Source: Anaeromyxobacter sp.
GTDB lineage: Bacteria > Myxococcota > Myxococcia > Myxococcales > Anaeromyxobacteraceae
Direction of reading: 5' to 3'
DNA: 64,000 nt
NCBI GenBank assembly: GCA_016718565.1
Contig: JADKCZ010000001.1
Span: forward strand, 1,240,001-1,304,000
In this document: positions 49,515 to 57,719 of the stretch, one piece after another
Layout: every line of letters begins with the position of its first letter
Position numbering within the stretch: the stretch's first letter is position 1
Notes under the pieces: generated by a model
What the model was told of the DNA's origin: nothing
Database searches by the model: none
Seen by the model: the letters and a program-made list of their open reading frames with translations, nothing else
Program-made: the position numbers and the translations under genes

Positions 49515-50506
49515 AACTCGAACCCGAACTTGACCGCGCCGGCCAGCGAGGCCGGCACCTTGACCGGCTCGTACCCGTCCTCGCCGGCGCCCGCCTCACC
49601 CAGCGTGGCGCCGCCGAACCAGGTCACCTCGGCCGCCAGCGACACCGCCGAGCTGGTGAGCCGGAGGCCGGCGGTGGTGCGGTAGAGCCAGGCGCGCAGC
49701 GACGGGAAGGCGCCCGAGGACGCGGCCACCTCGGCCGGCGTGGCCGGGGCGGGCTGGTCGGGGGCGAAGTTCATCTCCTCCGAGCCGGCGCGCAGCTGCG
49801 TGAGGCGGGCCGCGGCGTAGGGCGTCAGGGCCATCACCGCGCTGGTGCCGAAGCGCTTCGACACCAGCAGGCCGTACTCCATGGTGGCCAGGTCCAGGTC
49901 GCGCTGGCCGAGCGCCAGCGTGTAGGCGCCGCGCAGCGCCACGTCGGGGAAGAGCCGGTACCCCTCCAGCAGCGCCCACTTGGCCTCCACCTGGGCGGCG
50001 AAGTAGCTCGACTGCGACAGGTAGGAGAGGCGCCCGCCCAGCTCGATGCTGAAGGGGAGCGCCTTGCGCACGTGCGCCGAGGTGACCAGCAGCTCGTTCG
50101 GCTTCATGGACCGGGTCTGCCAGGGGTCGCGCGGGAAGGCCGGCGCGCCGGCGCCGCTGGGCGTGTACCCGGTGGCGCCCACCACGCCGTGGCTCACGCC
50201 GGTGTAGGAGGCCTCCAGGTCCACCTGGAAGCCGGAGTGGCCGGTGGTGGAGGCGGGCTGCAGCAGCGACGAGGTCCAGGCCAGGGCCAGATCGGTGGCC
50301 AGCCGGGCGAAGCGGCTGCGCGACTCGCTGGCCAGCAGCGCCGCGTCTCCGGCCGAGGGCGGCCCCAGCGAGGCCGGGATGGCCAGCCAGATCGAGGCCC
50401 TGGGAGCACCCAGCCGGGTCAGGTCGAGATCGAGCGGCTCACCGGCCCCGGCGGGGGTGGCGGCGAGGGCGAGCACGGCGGCCAGGGGCGCCAGCAGGCG
50501 ACGCAT
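49511..50506 (-). CDS. Outer-membrane beta-barrel protein, unknown
   Basis: 331 residues from the ATG at 50506, with GGAGGA five bases upstream. A signal peptide ends at about ATPAGAGEP. Many short amphipathic strands follow (FQVDLEASYTG, SIELGGRLSYL, VALRGAYTLALG, RLTSSAVSLAAEVTWFGG) and the protein ends KFGFEF, with the terminal aromatic residue needed by Bam. It has no recognised family. A promoter with a palindrome in its spacer lies upstream. Confidence 0.75.
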   Translation of the reverse strand: MRRLLAPLAAVLALAATPAGAGEPLDLDLTRLGAPRASIWLAIPASLGPPSAGDAALLASESRSRFARLATDLALAWTSSLLQPASTTGHSGFQVDLEASYTGVSHGVVGATGYTPSGAGAPAFPRDPWQTRSMKPNELLVTSAHVRKALPFSIELGGRLSYLSQSSYFAAQVEAKWALLEGYRLFPDVALRGAYTLALGQRDLDLATMEYGLLVSKRFGTSAVMALTPYAAARLTQLRAGSEEMNFAPDQPAPATPAEVAASSGAFPSLRAWLYRTTAGLRLTSSAVSLAAEVTWFGGATLGEAGAGEDGYEPVKVPASLAGAVKFGFEF

Positions 50507-50541
50507 GAGTCCTCCGAGGAGGTGACGTGGAAAGCCCGTCG

Positions 50542-50571
50542 AGGGTACTGCCCCGATTTCGGGGGTGTCAA
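50542..50571 (-). promoter_or_regulatory. Sigma-70-like promoter with palindromic spacer
   Basis: On the minus strand TTGACA (50566-50571), 18 bases, TACCCT (50542-50547). Between them is a perfect 14-base palindrome ccccgatttcgggg (50551-50564), likely an operator. The leader to the outer-membrane gene is about 29 bases. Confidence 0.55.
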
Positions 50572-50618
50572 CGAAGCCGCCCACGTTAGGGTGGATGGTC
50601 CGCCTCGGAGGATACACC

Positions 50619-51416
50619 ATGCGTCGCACGCTCCTGCTCCTCTCGCTCGTCGCCATGCCCTTCCTGCCCGGCTGCCGCTGCCCGGTGGTGGACTCGGGCC
50701 ACCGCGGCATCGTCTTCAAGTCGCTGGGAGGCGGCACCTCCACCGAGGTGCTGGGCGAGGGGCTGCACCTCATGCCGCTCTGGAACTCGGTCATCCCGTA
50801 CGACACGCGCGTCCACGAGATGAAGGAGCAGCTGGTGGTCATCTCCTCCAACGGCCTGACCATGCAGGTGGACGCCTCCATCCGCTACCGCCCCAAGCTC
50901 GACGAGCTCTTCGAGCTGCAGACCAAGATCGGGCCGGACTACGACCAGAAGGTGATCGGGCCGGTGGTCCGCTCCGAGGCGCGCAAGGTCTTCGGCCGCT
51001 ACCAGCCGGAGGAGATCTACTCGACCAAGCGCGAGGAGATCGAGCGGCAGATCTACGACGAGGTCCTCAAGGCGCTGGAGGGCAAGCACGTCATCGTGGA
51101 GGCGGTGCTGGTGCGCGACGTGGCGCTCCCGGACACCATCAAGACCGCCATCGCCGACAAGCTGGCCGAGGAGCAGCGCAGCCAGAAGATGAAGTTCACC
51201 CTCGACAAGGAGCGCCAGGAGGCGACGCGCAAGAAGGTGGAGGCCGAGGGCATCGCCACCTACCAGTCCATCGTGCGGCAGGGGCTGACCGCTGAGTACC
51301 TGCAGTGGAAGGGCATCGAGGCCACCCAGGCGCTGGCCATGAGCCCCAACGCCAAGATCGTCATCGTGGGCAGCGGGAAGAGCGGGCTGCCGGTCATCCT
51401 GCAGACCGACAAGTAG
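50619..51416 (+). CDS. SPFH/prohibitin-like lipoprotein
   Basis: 265 residues from the ATG at 50619, with GGAGGAT upstream. A lipobox FLPGC gives a lipid-modified Cys at about 19, unlike most prohibitins, which have a membrane helix. The SPFH domain holds RGIVFKSLGG, LMPLWNSVIPYDTR, KEQLVVISSNGLTMQVDASI and YQPEEIYSTKREEIERQIY; a coiled coil (KFTLDKERQEATRKKVEAEG) follows. Such proteins form large rings that guard membrane proteases or set up domains. Its partner protease is not seen here. Confidence 0.85.
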   Translation: MRRTLLLLSLVAMPFLPGCRCPVVDSGHRGIVFKSLGGGTSTEVLGEGLHLMPLWNSVIPYDTRVHEMKEQLVVISSNGLTMQVDASIRYRPKLDELFELQTKIGPDYDQKVIGPVVRSEARKVFGRYQPEEIYSTKREEIERQIYDEVLKALEGKHVIVEAVLVRDVALPDTIKTAIADKLAEEQRSQKMKFTLDKERQEATRKKVEAEGIATYQSIVRQGLTAEYLQWKGIEATQALAMSPNAKIVIVGSGKSGLPVILQTDK

Positions 51417-51423
51417 CGGCGGG

Positions 51424-52440
51424 TCAGTCGCCCGAGAGCATCCGGCCCAGGCCGCCGAGCACCGAGCCCTCCTCCTTCCCCCGCCCGGCACCGCCGGCGG
51501 CGGAGAAGACGCGGCTGGCGAAGCGGCTGAACGGGAGCGACTGGAGCCACACCCGGCCGGGGCCGGTCAGCGTGGCGAAGAAGAGCCCCTCGCCGCCGAA
51601 GAGGGCGGTCTTGACCCCCTTGACCAGCTGGATGTCGTAGGTCACCCGCGGCTCGAAGGCCACCAGGCAGCCGGTGTCGACCCGCAGCGTCTCGCCCGGC
51701 CCGAGCTCGCGCTCCAGCACCGCGCCGCAGGCGTGGACGAAGGCGTAGCCGTCGCCCTCCAGCTTCTGGAGGATGAACCCCTCGCCGCCGAAGAAGCCGG
51801 CCCCCAGCTTGCGCTGGAACGCGATGCCCACCGAGATCCCCTTGGCCGCGCAGAGGAAGGCGTCCTTCTGGCAGATCATGGTCCCGCCCAGCTTGCCGAG
51901 GTGCATGGGCACGATCTTGCCGGGGTAGGGCGCGGCGAAGGCCACCCTGCGGCGGCCCGCGCCGCCGGTGTTGGCGAAGAGGGTCATGAAGAGCGACTCG
52001 CCGGTGAGCACCCGCCGGCCCGCCGAGAAGAGCTTGTCGAGCAGGCCGCCGCCCTGGCCCGAGCCGTCGCCGAAGATGGTCTGGAGCTCGATCCCCTGGT
52101 CCATGTAGAAGAACGACCCCGCCTCGGCGACGCACGCCTCCTGCGGATCGAGCGTGATCTCGACGTACTGCAGCTCCTCGCCGAAGAGCTCGTAGTCGAT
52201 GTCGTGGGCCCGCCCGCCGGGCTGGGGCGGGGGCGGCGGCGCCCGCAGGGCCGGCGCGCCGCCCGGCGCGAAGGCCTGCGCGAACTCGGCGCGCGAGCGG
52301 ATGGGCTCCCACGAGGCCATCCCCGGCCCGAAGACCCAGGCGTCGGCCGGGATCTCCCCGGCGCGGATCCGCGCCACCACGGCGGCGGCCTCCAGCGGCC
52401 CCTGCTGCTGGCCAAGAACCGTCAGGTACCAGGTGCTCAC
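51424..52440 (-). CDS. GYF_2 domain and AIM24-family protein
   Basis: 338 residues from a GTG at 52440, overlapping the upstream gene by GTGA. The first 60 residues are a GYF_2-like domain (STWYLTVLGQQQGPLEAAAV, WVFGPGMASWEPI). The rest is the AIM24/TIGR00266 fold: YVEITLDPQEACVAEAGSFF, IFGDGSGQGGGLLDKLFSAG, GKIVPMHLG, FILQKLEGDGYAFVHACGAV, and GGEGLFFATLTGPGRVWLQ. The family is a beta-rich protein of unclear function, found in many phyla. It follows the threonine aldolase gene in the same direction and converges with the SPFH gene. Confidence 0.88.
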   Translation of the reverse strand: MSTWYLTVLGQQQGPLEAAAVVARIRAGEIPADAWVFGPGMASWEPIRSRAEFAQAFAPGGAPALRAPPPPPQPGGRAHDIDYELFGEELQYVEITLDPQEACVAEAGSFFYMDQGIELQTIFGDGSGQGGGLLDKLFSAGRRVLTGESLFMTLFANTGGAGRRRVAFAAPYPGKIVPMHLGKLGGTMICQKDAFLCAAKGISVGIAFQRKLGAGFFGGEGFILQKLEGDGYAFVHACGAVLERELGPGETLRVDTGCLVAFEPRVTYDIQLVKGVKTALFGGEGLFFATLTGPGRVWLQSLPFSRFASRVFSAAGGAGRGKEEGSVLGGLGRMLSGD

Positions 52441-53492
52441 GTGGCCCCCTCCAGCAGCGCCTCCAGGTCGGTCGCCAGCGCCGCCACGTCCGCCGGGGTG
52501 GTGTCCCAGGCGCACATGAGGCGCGAGCCGGCGCCGGCGATGAAGTCGTAGAAGCGCCAGCCGCGCGCCCGCAGCGCGTCGCCCACGCCCGGCGGCAGCT
52601 GCACGAACAGGCTGTTGGCCTCCGGCGGCCGCAGCACGACCAGCCCCGGGAGCGGCCGCAGCCGCTGGTGCAGCAGCGCCGCCATGGCGTTGGCGTGGGC
52701 GGCGCGGCGCAGCCAGGCGCCGTCCCGCAGCATCCCCACCCAGGGCGCCGACAGGAAGCGCATCTTGGAGGCCAGCTGGCCCGCCTGCTTGCAGCGGTAG
52801 GCGAACTCCTCCGAGAGGGCCCGGTCGAAGAAGACCACCGCCTCGCCCACCGCCATGCCGTTCTTGGTGCCGCCGAAGCAGAGCACGTCCACCCCGGCCT
52901 TCCAGGTGGACTCGGCCGGCGAGCAGCCCAGCGCCGCCACCGCGTTGGCGAAGCGGGCGCCGTCCATGTGGACCCGCAGGCCCAGCGCCCGGGCGGCGTC
53001 GCCCACCGCGCGCAGCTCCTCGAGCGTGTAGACGGTCCCCTGCTCGGTGGCCTGGGTGACCGACACCACCCTGGGCTTCGGGTAGTGGATGTCGGAGCGC
53101 CTCTCCACCAGGTGGCGGACGCCGGCCGGCGTCACCTTGCCGCCCGGGCCGGGCATGGTGAGCACCTTGGTGCCGTTGGAGAAGAACTCGGGCGCGCCGC
53201 ACTCGTCGGTCTCGACGTGGGCCGTCTCGTGGCAGAGCACCGAGTGGTAGCTCTGCGTCAGGCTGGCCAGGGCCAGCGAGTTGGCGGCCGTGCCGTTGAA
53301 GGCGAAGTAGACGTCGCAGTCGGCCTCGAAGAGGGCGCGCAGCAGGTCGGCGGCCTCCTCGGTCCAGCGGTCGTCGCCGTAGCCGGGGGCGTGGCCGAGG
53401 TTGGCCTCCAGCATGGCGGCCTGGGCCTCCGGCGCGAGGCCGGCGTAGTTGTCGGAGGCGAACTGGCGGAGGGTGGGGGCGACCGGTGGCAT
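52437..53492 (-). CDS. Low-specificity L-threonine aldolase
   Basis: 351 residues from the ATG at 53492. A PLP fold-type I enzyme: FASDNYAGLAPEAQAAMLEA, HETAHVETDECGAPEFFSN, VSVTQATEQGTVYTLEEL, HMDGARFANAVAALG and the PLP Lys in FGGTKNGMAVG. It cleaves L-threonine or allo-threonine to glycine and acetaldehyde. The ribosome site is weak (GTGAGCGCGGC before ATG). It overlaps the AIM24 gene by GTGA. Confidence 0.9.
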   Translation of the reverse strand: MPPVAPTLRQFASDNYAGLAPEAQAAMLEANLGHAPGYGDDRWTEEAADLLRALFEADCDVYFAFNGTAANSLALASLTQSYHSVLCHETAHVETDECGAPEFFSNGTKVLTMPGPGGKVTPAGVRHLVERRSDIHYPKPRVVSVTQATEQGTVYTLEELRAVGDAARALGLRVHMDGARFANAVAALGCSPAESTWKAGVDVLCFGGTKNGMAVGEAVVFFDRALSEEFAYRCKQAGQLASKMRFLSAPWVGMLRDGAWLRRAAHANAMAALLHQRLRPLPGLVVLRPPEANSLFVQLPPGVGDALRARGWRFYDFIAGAGSRLMCAWDTTPADVAALATDLEALLEGAT

Positions 53493-53890
53493 GCCGCGCT
53501 CACGTAGCCCGGGGGGAAGCGGATGTCCATCCGTTTGAGCGGTCAGCCGCCGCCGGGGTGGCTCCGCCCGGCCGGCCAGCCAAGCCCCGCGCGCGAGCCC
53601 GGCCGGACCCAATGAACGGACGGTGAACATGGGCTGGCCTGCAGCGGGCAAGCGGACTGGAGCAGTCGACGAGGCGGACCTGCGCCAGCTTTGCGCCCTG
53701 GCTGGTGCGCGGCGGCTGCCGCCGGCCCGACCCGGGGTTCTCCGGGACCCCGACGCCGGCCCCTGTCCCGGACCCGTCACCTGCGCCCAAGAGCGCAGGA
53801 TCGGGGCGCCTTCGGGGCCCGGAACCTCGCGGCACGGCCGGTGCTCTCCCACGGCCGAGGCGGCACCCGTCTTCCTCCCAAAGGACCACC
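53493..53890. other. Intergenic region between threonine aldolase and chemoreceptor genes
   Basis: 398 bases holding both divergent promoter regions. A hairpin-like cggatg..catccg at 53520-53533 is seen. No gene is recognised. Confidence 0.5.
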
Positions 53891-56023
53891 ATGGCCCTCG
53901 ACATCACGGTCGGCACGAAGGTGTTTGGCGCGTCGGTCTTCGCCGGGCTCGGCGCCGCCGGCGTGGGCCTCGTGGCCTGGTTCGGGCCGCGCTTCGGCGC
54001 CGGCCCCGGGCTCGCCCTGGCGGCCGGCCTGCTGGCCGGCGCGGTCATCGCCGGCTCCGGCACGGTGGTGGCCCGCCTGGTGGGCCGCGCCATCCACGAC
54101 GTGGTGGGGGAGGCGGCGCGCCTGCGCAACGCGGTGCGCGCCGGCCGGCTCTCCGAGCGCGCCGACGTGGCCCACATCGACCCGGAGTTCCGGCCCATCG
54201 TGGTGGCCTTCAACGAGACCCTGGACGCCTTCGGCGGCCCCTTCCAGGAGACCTCGGTGGCGCTGGAGCGCTTCTCCCGCGGCGACCTGCCCGAGAAGAT
54301 GCCCAGGCCCTTCCCCGGCGACTTCGATCGGCAGCGCGTCGGGCTCAACGCCCTCATCGACGTGGTCCTCATGCGCAACGAGGACCTGAAGGCCCTGCTG
54401 GCGGCCGCCTCGGCCGGGCGGCTGGAGGTGCGCGCCGATCCGGGCCGCTACCCCGGGTACAACGGCAAGATGATCGGCGGGATCAACCAGCTGCTCGACG
54501 CCGTCGTCAAGCCGGTGGAGGTGGCGGCCGAGCGGGTGGCCGCCCTGGCCAGCGGCGAGGTGCCGCCGCGCATCGAGCAGGACTTCCAGGGGCGCTTCGG
54601 CGAGCTGAAGCGCAACGTCAACCGGCTGGCCGACGTGGTGGAGCGCCGCAACGGCGACCTGGTGCTGCTCATCCGCGCCGCCACCGAGGGCCGGCTCGAC
54701 GTGCGCGCCGACGCCTCCCGCTACGACGGGCGCACCGGCGAGGTCATCCAGGGCGTCAACGCCATGCTCGACGCCATCGTGCGGCCGCTGCGGCGCGCCG
54801 AGGCGGTGGTGGACCAGCTGGCGCGGGGCGAGACCCCGGACGGACTGGACCGACCCTGGGAGGGGGAGTTCGACGCCCTCCGCCAGAACCTGGGGCGCTG
54901 CGCCGGCGCCATCGGCGAGCTGGTGCAGCAGGTGGGCGTGGCCATGGCCGCCGGGCAGCTCGGCCGGCTGGAGGTGCGGGTGGATCCGGCGCGCTGCCAG
55001 GGGGCCTACGCCGAGGTGCTGGCTGGCGTGAACGGCATGCTCGACGCCATGGCGGCGCCGGTGTTCGAGGCGGCCGGCGTCCTGACCCGCTTCGCCGGGC
55101 GCGATCTCACGCCGCGCATGGCCGGCCGCTACGACGGCGAGTTCGACCGGCTGGCGCGGGCGGTCAACGACACCGGCGACGCGCTCGACGGCGCGCTCGG
55201 GCAGGTGGTGGGCGCGGTGGAGCAGATCTCCTCGGCCTCGGCGCAGATCGCCTCCTCCAGCCAGGCGGTGGCGGCCGGCGCCTCGACCCAGGCGGCCGCG
55301 CTGGGTGGCACCGGGGAGCGGGTGGCGGCGGTGGCGGAGCTGTCGCGCCGCACCTCGGAGCACGCCCGGCAGGCCGACGCCCTGACGCGGGCGGCCCAGC
55401 TGGCCGCCGAGCAGGGCGGCGCGGCGGTCACCCAGATGACCGGCGCCATGGCCTCCATCCGCGCCTCGGCCGAGGGGACCTCGCAGATCATCCGGGACAT
55501 CAACGACATCGCCTTCCAGACCAACCTGCTGGCGCTCAACGCGGCGGTGGAGGCGGCCCGCGCCGGCGAGGCCGGGCGCGGCTTCGCGGTGGTGGCCGAG
55601 GAGGTCCGCTCGCTGGCCCTGCGCAGCAAGGAGGCGGCCACCAAGACCGAGGTCCTGATCCGCGAGTCGGTGCGCCAGGCCGGCGAGGGCGAGCTGGTGG
55701 CCAGGGTGGTGGCGGACCGGCTCGGCGAGATCGTGCGCGGGGTCACCAAGGTCACCACCATCGTGAGCGAGATCGGGGTCGAGGCCGACTCGCAGGCCCG
55801 CGGCGCCGCCGAGGTGCGGGCGGCGGTGGGCGAGATGGACCAGGTGACGCAGCAGAACGCCGCCAGCGCCGAGCAGTCCTCCTCCTCGGCGGCCCAGCTG
55901 GCGGCCCAGTCCGACCAGCTCTCGGCCATGGTGGCGGCCTTCACGCTGGCCGGGACGAGGACGGCCGGCACGCCCGCGGGGGGCGCGCCGGCCGTGGCGC
56001 GGCGGCGGCTGGGCCGGGGCTAG
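53891..56023 (+). CDS. Methyl-accepting chemotaxis protein with HAMP-like tandem
   Basis: 710 residues from the ATG at 53891, with AAAGGA upstream. Two membrane helices near the start (VFGASVFAGLGAAGVGLVAW and GLALAAGLLAGAVIAG) have hardly any exported loop between them, so there is no periplasmic ligand domain. Four or so HAMP-like repeats follow, each with the pattern SAGRLEVRADPGRY or ATEGRLDVRADASRY. The signalling tip is NDIAFQTNLLALNAAVEAAR (about 530), with EAGRGFAVVAEEVRSLA. It probably senses something in the cytoplasm or membrane. Kinase partners are not in the window. Confidence 0.88.
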   Translation: MALDITVGTKVFGASVFAGLGAAGVGLVAWFGPRFGAGPGLALAAGLLAGAVIAGSGTVVARLVGRAIHDVVGEAARLRNAVRAGRLSERADVAHIDPEFRPIVVAFNETLDAFGGPFQETSVALERFSRGDLPEKMPRPFPGDFDRQRVGLNALIDVVLMRNEDLKALLAAASAGRLEVRADPGRYPGYNGKMIGGINQLLDAVVKPVEVAAERVAALASGEVPPRIEQDFQGRFGELKRNVNRLADVVERRNGDLVLLIRAATEGRLDVRADASRYDGRTGEVIQGVNAMLDAIVRPLRRAEAVVDQLARGETPDGLDRPWEGEFDALRQNLGRCAGAIGELVQQVGVAMAAGQLGRLEVRVDPARCQGAYAEVLAGVNGMLDAMAAPVFEAAGVLTRFAGRDLTPRMAGRYDGEFDRLARAVNDTGDALDGALGQVVGAVEQISSASAQIASSSQAVAAGASTQAAALGGTGERVAAVAELSRRTSEHARQADALTRAAQLAAEQGGAAVTQMTGAMASIRASAEGTSQIIRDINDIAFQTNLLALNAAVEAARAGEAGRGFAVVAEEVRSLALRSKEAATKTEVLIRESVRQAGEGELVARVVADRLGEIVRGVTKVTTIVSEIGVEADSQARGAAEVRAAVGEMDQVTQQNAASAEQSSSSAAQLAAQSDQLSAMVAAFTLAGTRTAGTPAGGAPAVARRRLGRG

Positions 56024-56943
56024 AAGCGCAGGCGCGGGCCGACGGTGAACCAGGTGTGGGTGGTCGGGTTGCGCAGGTCGCCCGAGCCGGTCACGGCGCC
56101 GTCGGAGCGGTCGGTCACCTCGGTGTAGAGGCCGCTGGTCCACTCGGCGTAGAGCCCCACCGCGGAGCGGCGCGACAGGCGCAGGTCCACGCCGGCCGAG
56201 AGCTTGGCGAACTCCACCCCGGTCAAGGTCCGGCTGTAGCTGCCGAAGGCGTCGTCGCCGCTGGCCACCGCGCCCGAGAGCGCCACGGCGTAGCCCACCC
56301 AGGGATCGACGGGCGCGTAGGGCGCCAGGTGGTAGCGCAGCCCCACGCCGATGCGGCCGCTGGCCGCGCCGCCGTCGCAGCTCCAGCCCGAGCCGCTGCA
56401 GGAGGTGCTCTGGTAGGCCGGGCCGGCCGCGCCGACGCCGCCCTCGGCGAAGACGCCCACCGAGAGGTGCGGCGTGGTGCGGATGCCGAGCTCGACGCCC
56501 ATGGTCAGCTGCTCGCCGAAGGTGTCGCGCATGGGCACGCCCTCGGCCGCCATGCCGGCGGGCGTGGAGATGCCGCCGCGGAAGGCCAGCTCGACGTGCG
56601 GCTGCCAGGCCCGGCGTGCGGCGGAGCGCGGCGCCGGGGGCGGGCCGTCGTCGTCGTCCTGGTAGGACTGCGGATAGGCCTGCGGATAGGCCTGCGGATA
56701 GGCCTGCGGATAGGCCGGGCCGCGCGGCGGAGGCGGGCGCTGCCCGGGCACCGTGTAGTCGGGCCGGTAGACCGGCTGTGCCTGGCGCGCCGGCGGCGGC
56801 TCGGGCCGCGCGGGAGCGGCCCACGGGAGCTGGTCGGGCGGTGGCGGCGCGTCGGGCGCCTCGGCCTGTGCGGCGGCGGGGAGCGCGGCGGAGATCGCCA
56901 GGGCTGCGGCGAGCGTGCGGAGCGAGCTCAGGGTGGCGTGCAT
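56020..56943 (-). CDS. Outer-membrane beta-barrel protein with Pro-rich YPQA repeats
   Basis: 307 residues from the ATG at 56943, with GGGAGGAG upstream. A signal peptide ends near AAAQAEAPD. A Pro-rich part with four YPQA/YPQS units (12-base DNA repeats) leads to a C-terminal barrel of about 190 residues: PHVELAFRGGIST, LSVGVFAEGGVG, RIGVGLRYHL, VDLRLSRRSAVGLYAEWTSG, ending WFTVGPRLRF. The C-terminal aromatic residue fits barrel insertion. Its stop overlaps the chemoreceptor stop on the other strand by four bases. Confidence 0.78.
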   Translation of the reverse strand: MHATLSSLRTLAAALAISAALPAAAQAEAPDAPPPPDQLPWAAPARPEPPPARQAQPVYRPDYTVPGQRPPPPRGPAYPQAYPQAYPQAYPQSYQDDDDGPPPAPRSAARRAWQPHVELAFRGGISTPAGMAAEGVPMRDTFGEQLTMGVELGIRTTPHLSVGVFAEGGVGAAGPAYQSTSCSGSGWSCDGGAASGRIGVGLRYHLAPYAPVDPWVGYAVALSGAVASGDDAFGSYSRTLTGVEFAKLSAGVDLRLSRRSAVGLYAEWTSGLYTEVTDRSDGAVTGSGDLRNPTTHTWFTVGPRLRF

Positions 56944-57138
56944 GTGTTCTCCTCCCGGCCAGGGTGCGGCCGGCAGGAGCTGGTGATTCACGGTGCGTGC
57001 CACCGCGCTGGCCCGCGAGATCACGGCGCATTCGGGAGGCGCCGGGGCGTGGTGGTGCCGGCCGGCGACGTCGGGCGTGAAGGGGAGCCACAGCCAGGGC
57101 GGGCCAGGGGGTGGAGCGCACCCCCGGCCCGCGCCGGC

Positions 57139-57711
57139 TCACGGCAGTCGCATCGCCACCCGGACCCCGACGTTGGCGCCGGGTGGGGAGATGTGGAGCG
57201 AGCCCAGCGGCACCTTCTGCTGCAGGCACCGCAGGAGCTCAGGCGCGCGGGCGCGCCGATCCTCGCCGAGGCCGCGGGCGATCTCCCGCCCCCTGGCGTC
57301 GAAGGTGACGTTGAAGGTGACCAGGGTGCTCGGCTGCCCGCTGGCCAGGCCGCCGGAGGGCCAGCAGCGGGCGTGCAGCTCCTGCCGCGAGGCCTCCAGG
57401 AAGGCGGCGGTCTCGGCCGTGGCGCGCGCCACCAGCTCCGGCGTGGCGCGCGCCGGCGCCGCGGCGGGCGCCGGCGCCGCCGCGGCGGCCACCTGGTGGG
57501 ACTCGACCGCCGGCCTGGGCCGGTCGACCCCCGGCGCGGCCGGGCCGCCCTGGGCCGGCGCGGCGAGGGAGGGGAGGCCCGCCGGAGCGTGCCCGTCTCC
57601 CTCGGCGGTCCACCGACCCGCCACGAAGGCGGCCAGGGCGGCCAGCAGCGCCACCGCGGCCAGGGCTGGCCAGGGGCGCGACGCGGCGGTGGCTGGAGGT
57701 GCGGTGGGCAT
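57139..57711 (-). CDS. Membrane-anchored protein, unknown
   Basis: 190 residues. One membrane helix near the N-terminus (ALAAVALLAALAAFVAG, about 16-32) is followed by a Pro/Ala linker and a C-terminal part: TPELVARATAETAAFLEASR, CWPSGGLASGQPSTLVTFNV, CLQQKVPLGSLHISPPGANVG. This is like the AgmX/TonB-type end of exported partners, with two Cys. Eight bases separate it from the collagen-like gene, in the same direction. Confidence 0.65.
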   Translation of the reverse strand: MPTAPPATAASRPWPALAAVALLAALAAFVAGRWTAEGDGHAPAGLPSLAAPAQGGPAAPGVDRPRPAVESHQVAAAAAPAPAAAPARATPELVARATAETAAFLEASRQELHARCWPSGGLASGQPSTLVTFNVTFDARGREIARGLGEDRRARAPELLRCLQQKVPLGSLHISPPGANVGVRVAMRLP

Positions 57712-57719
57712 GGCGGCTC

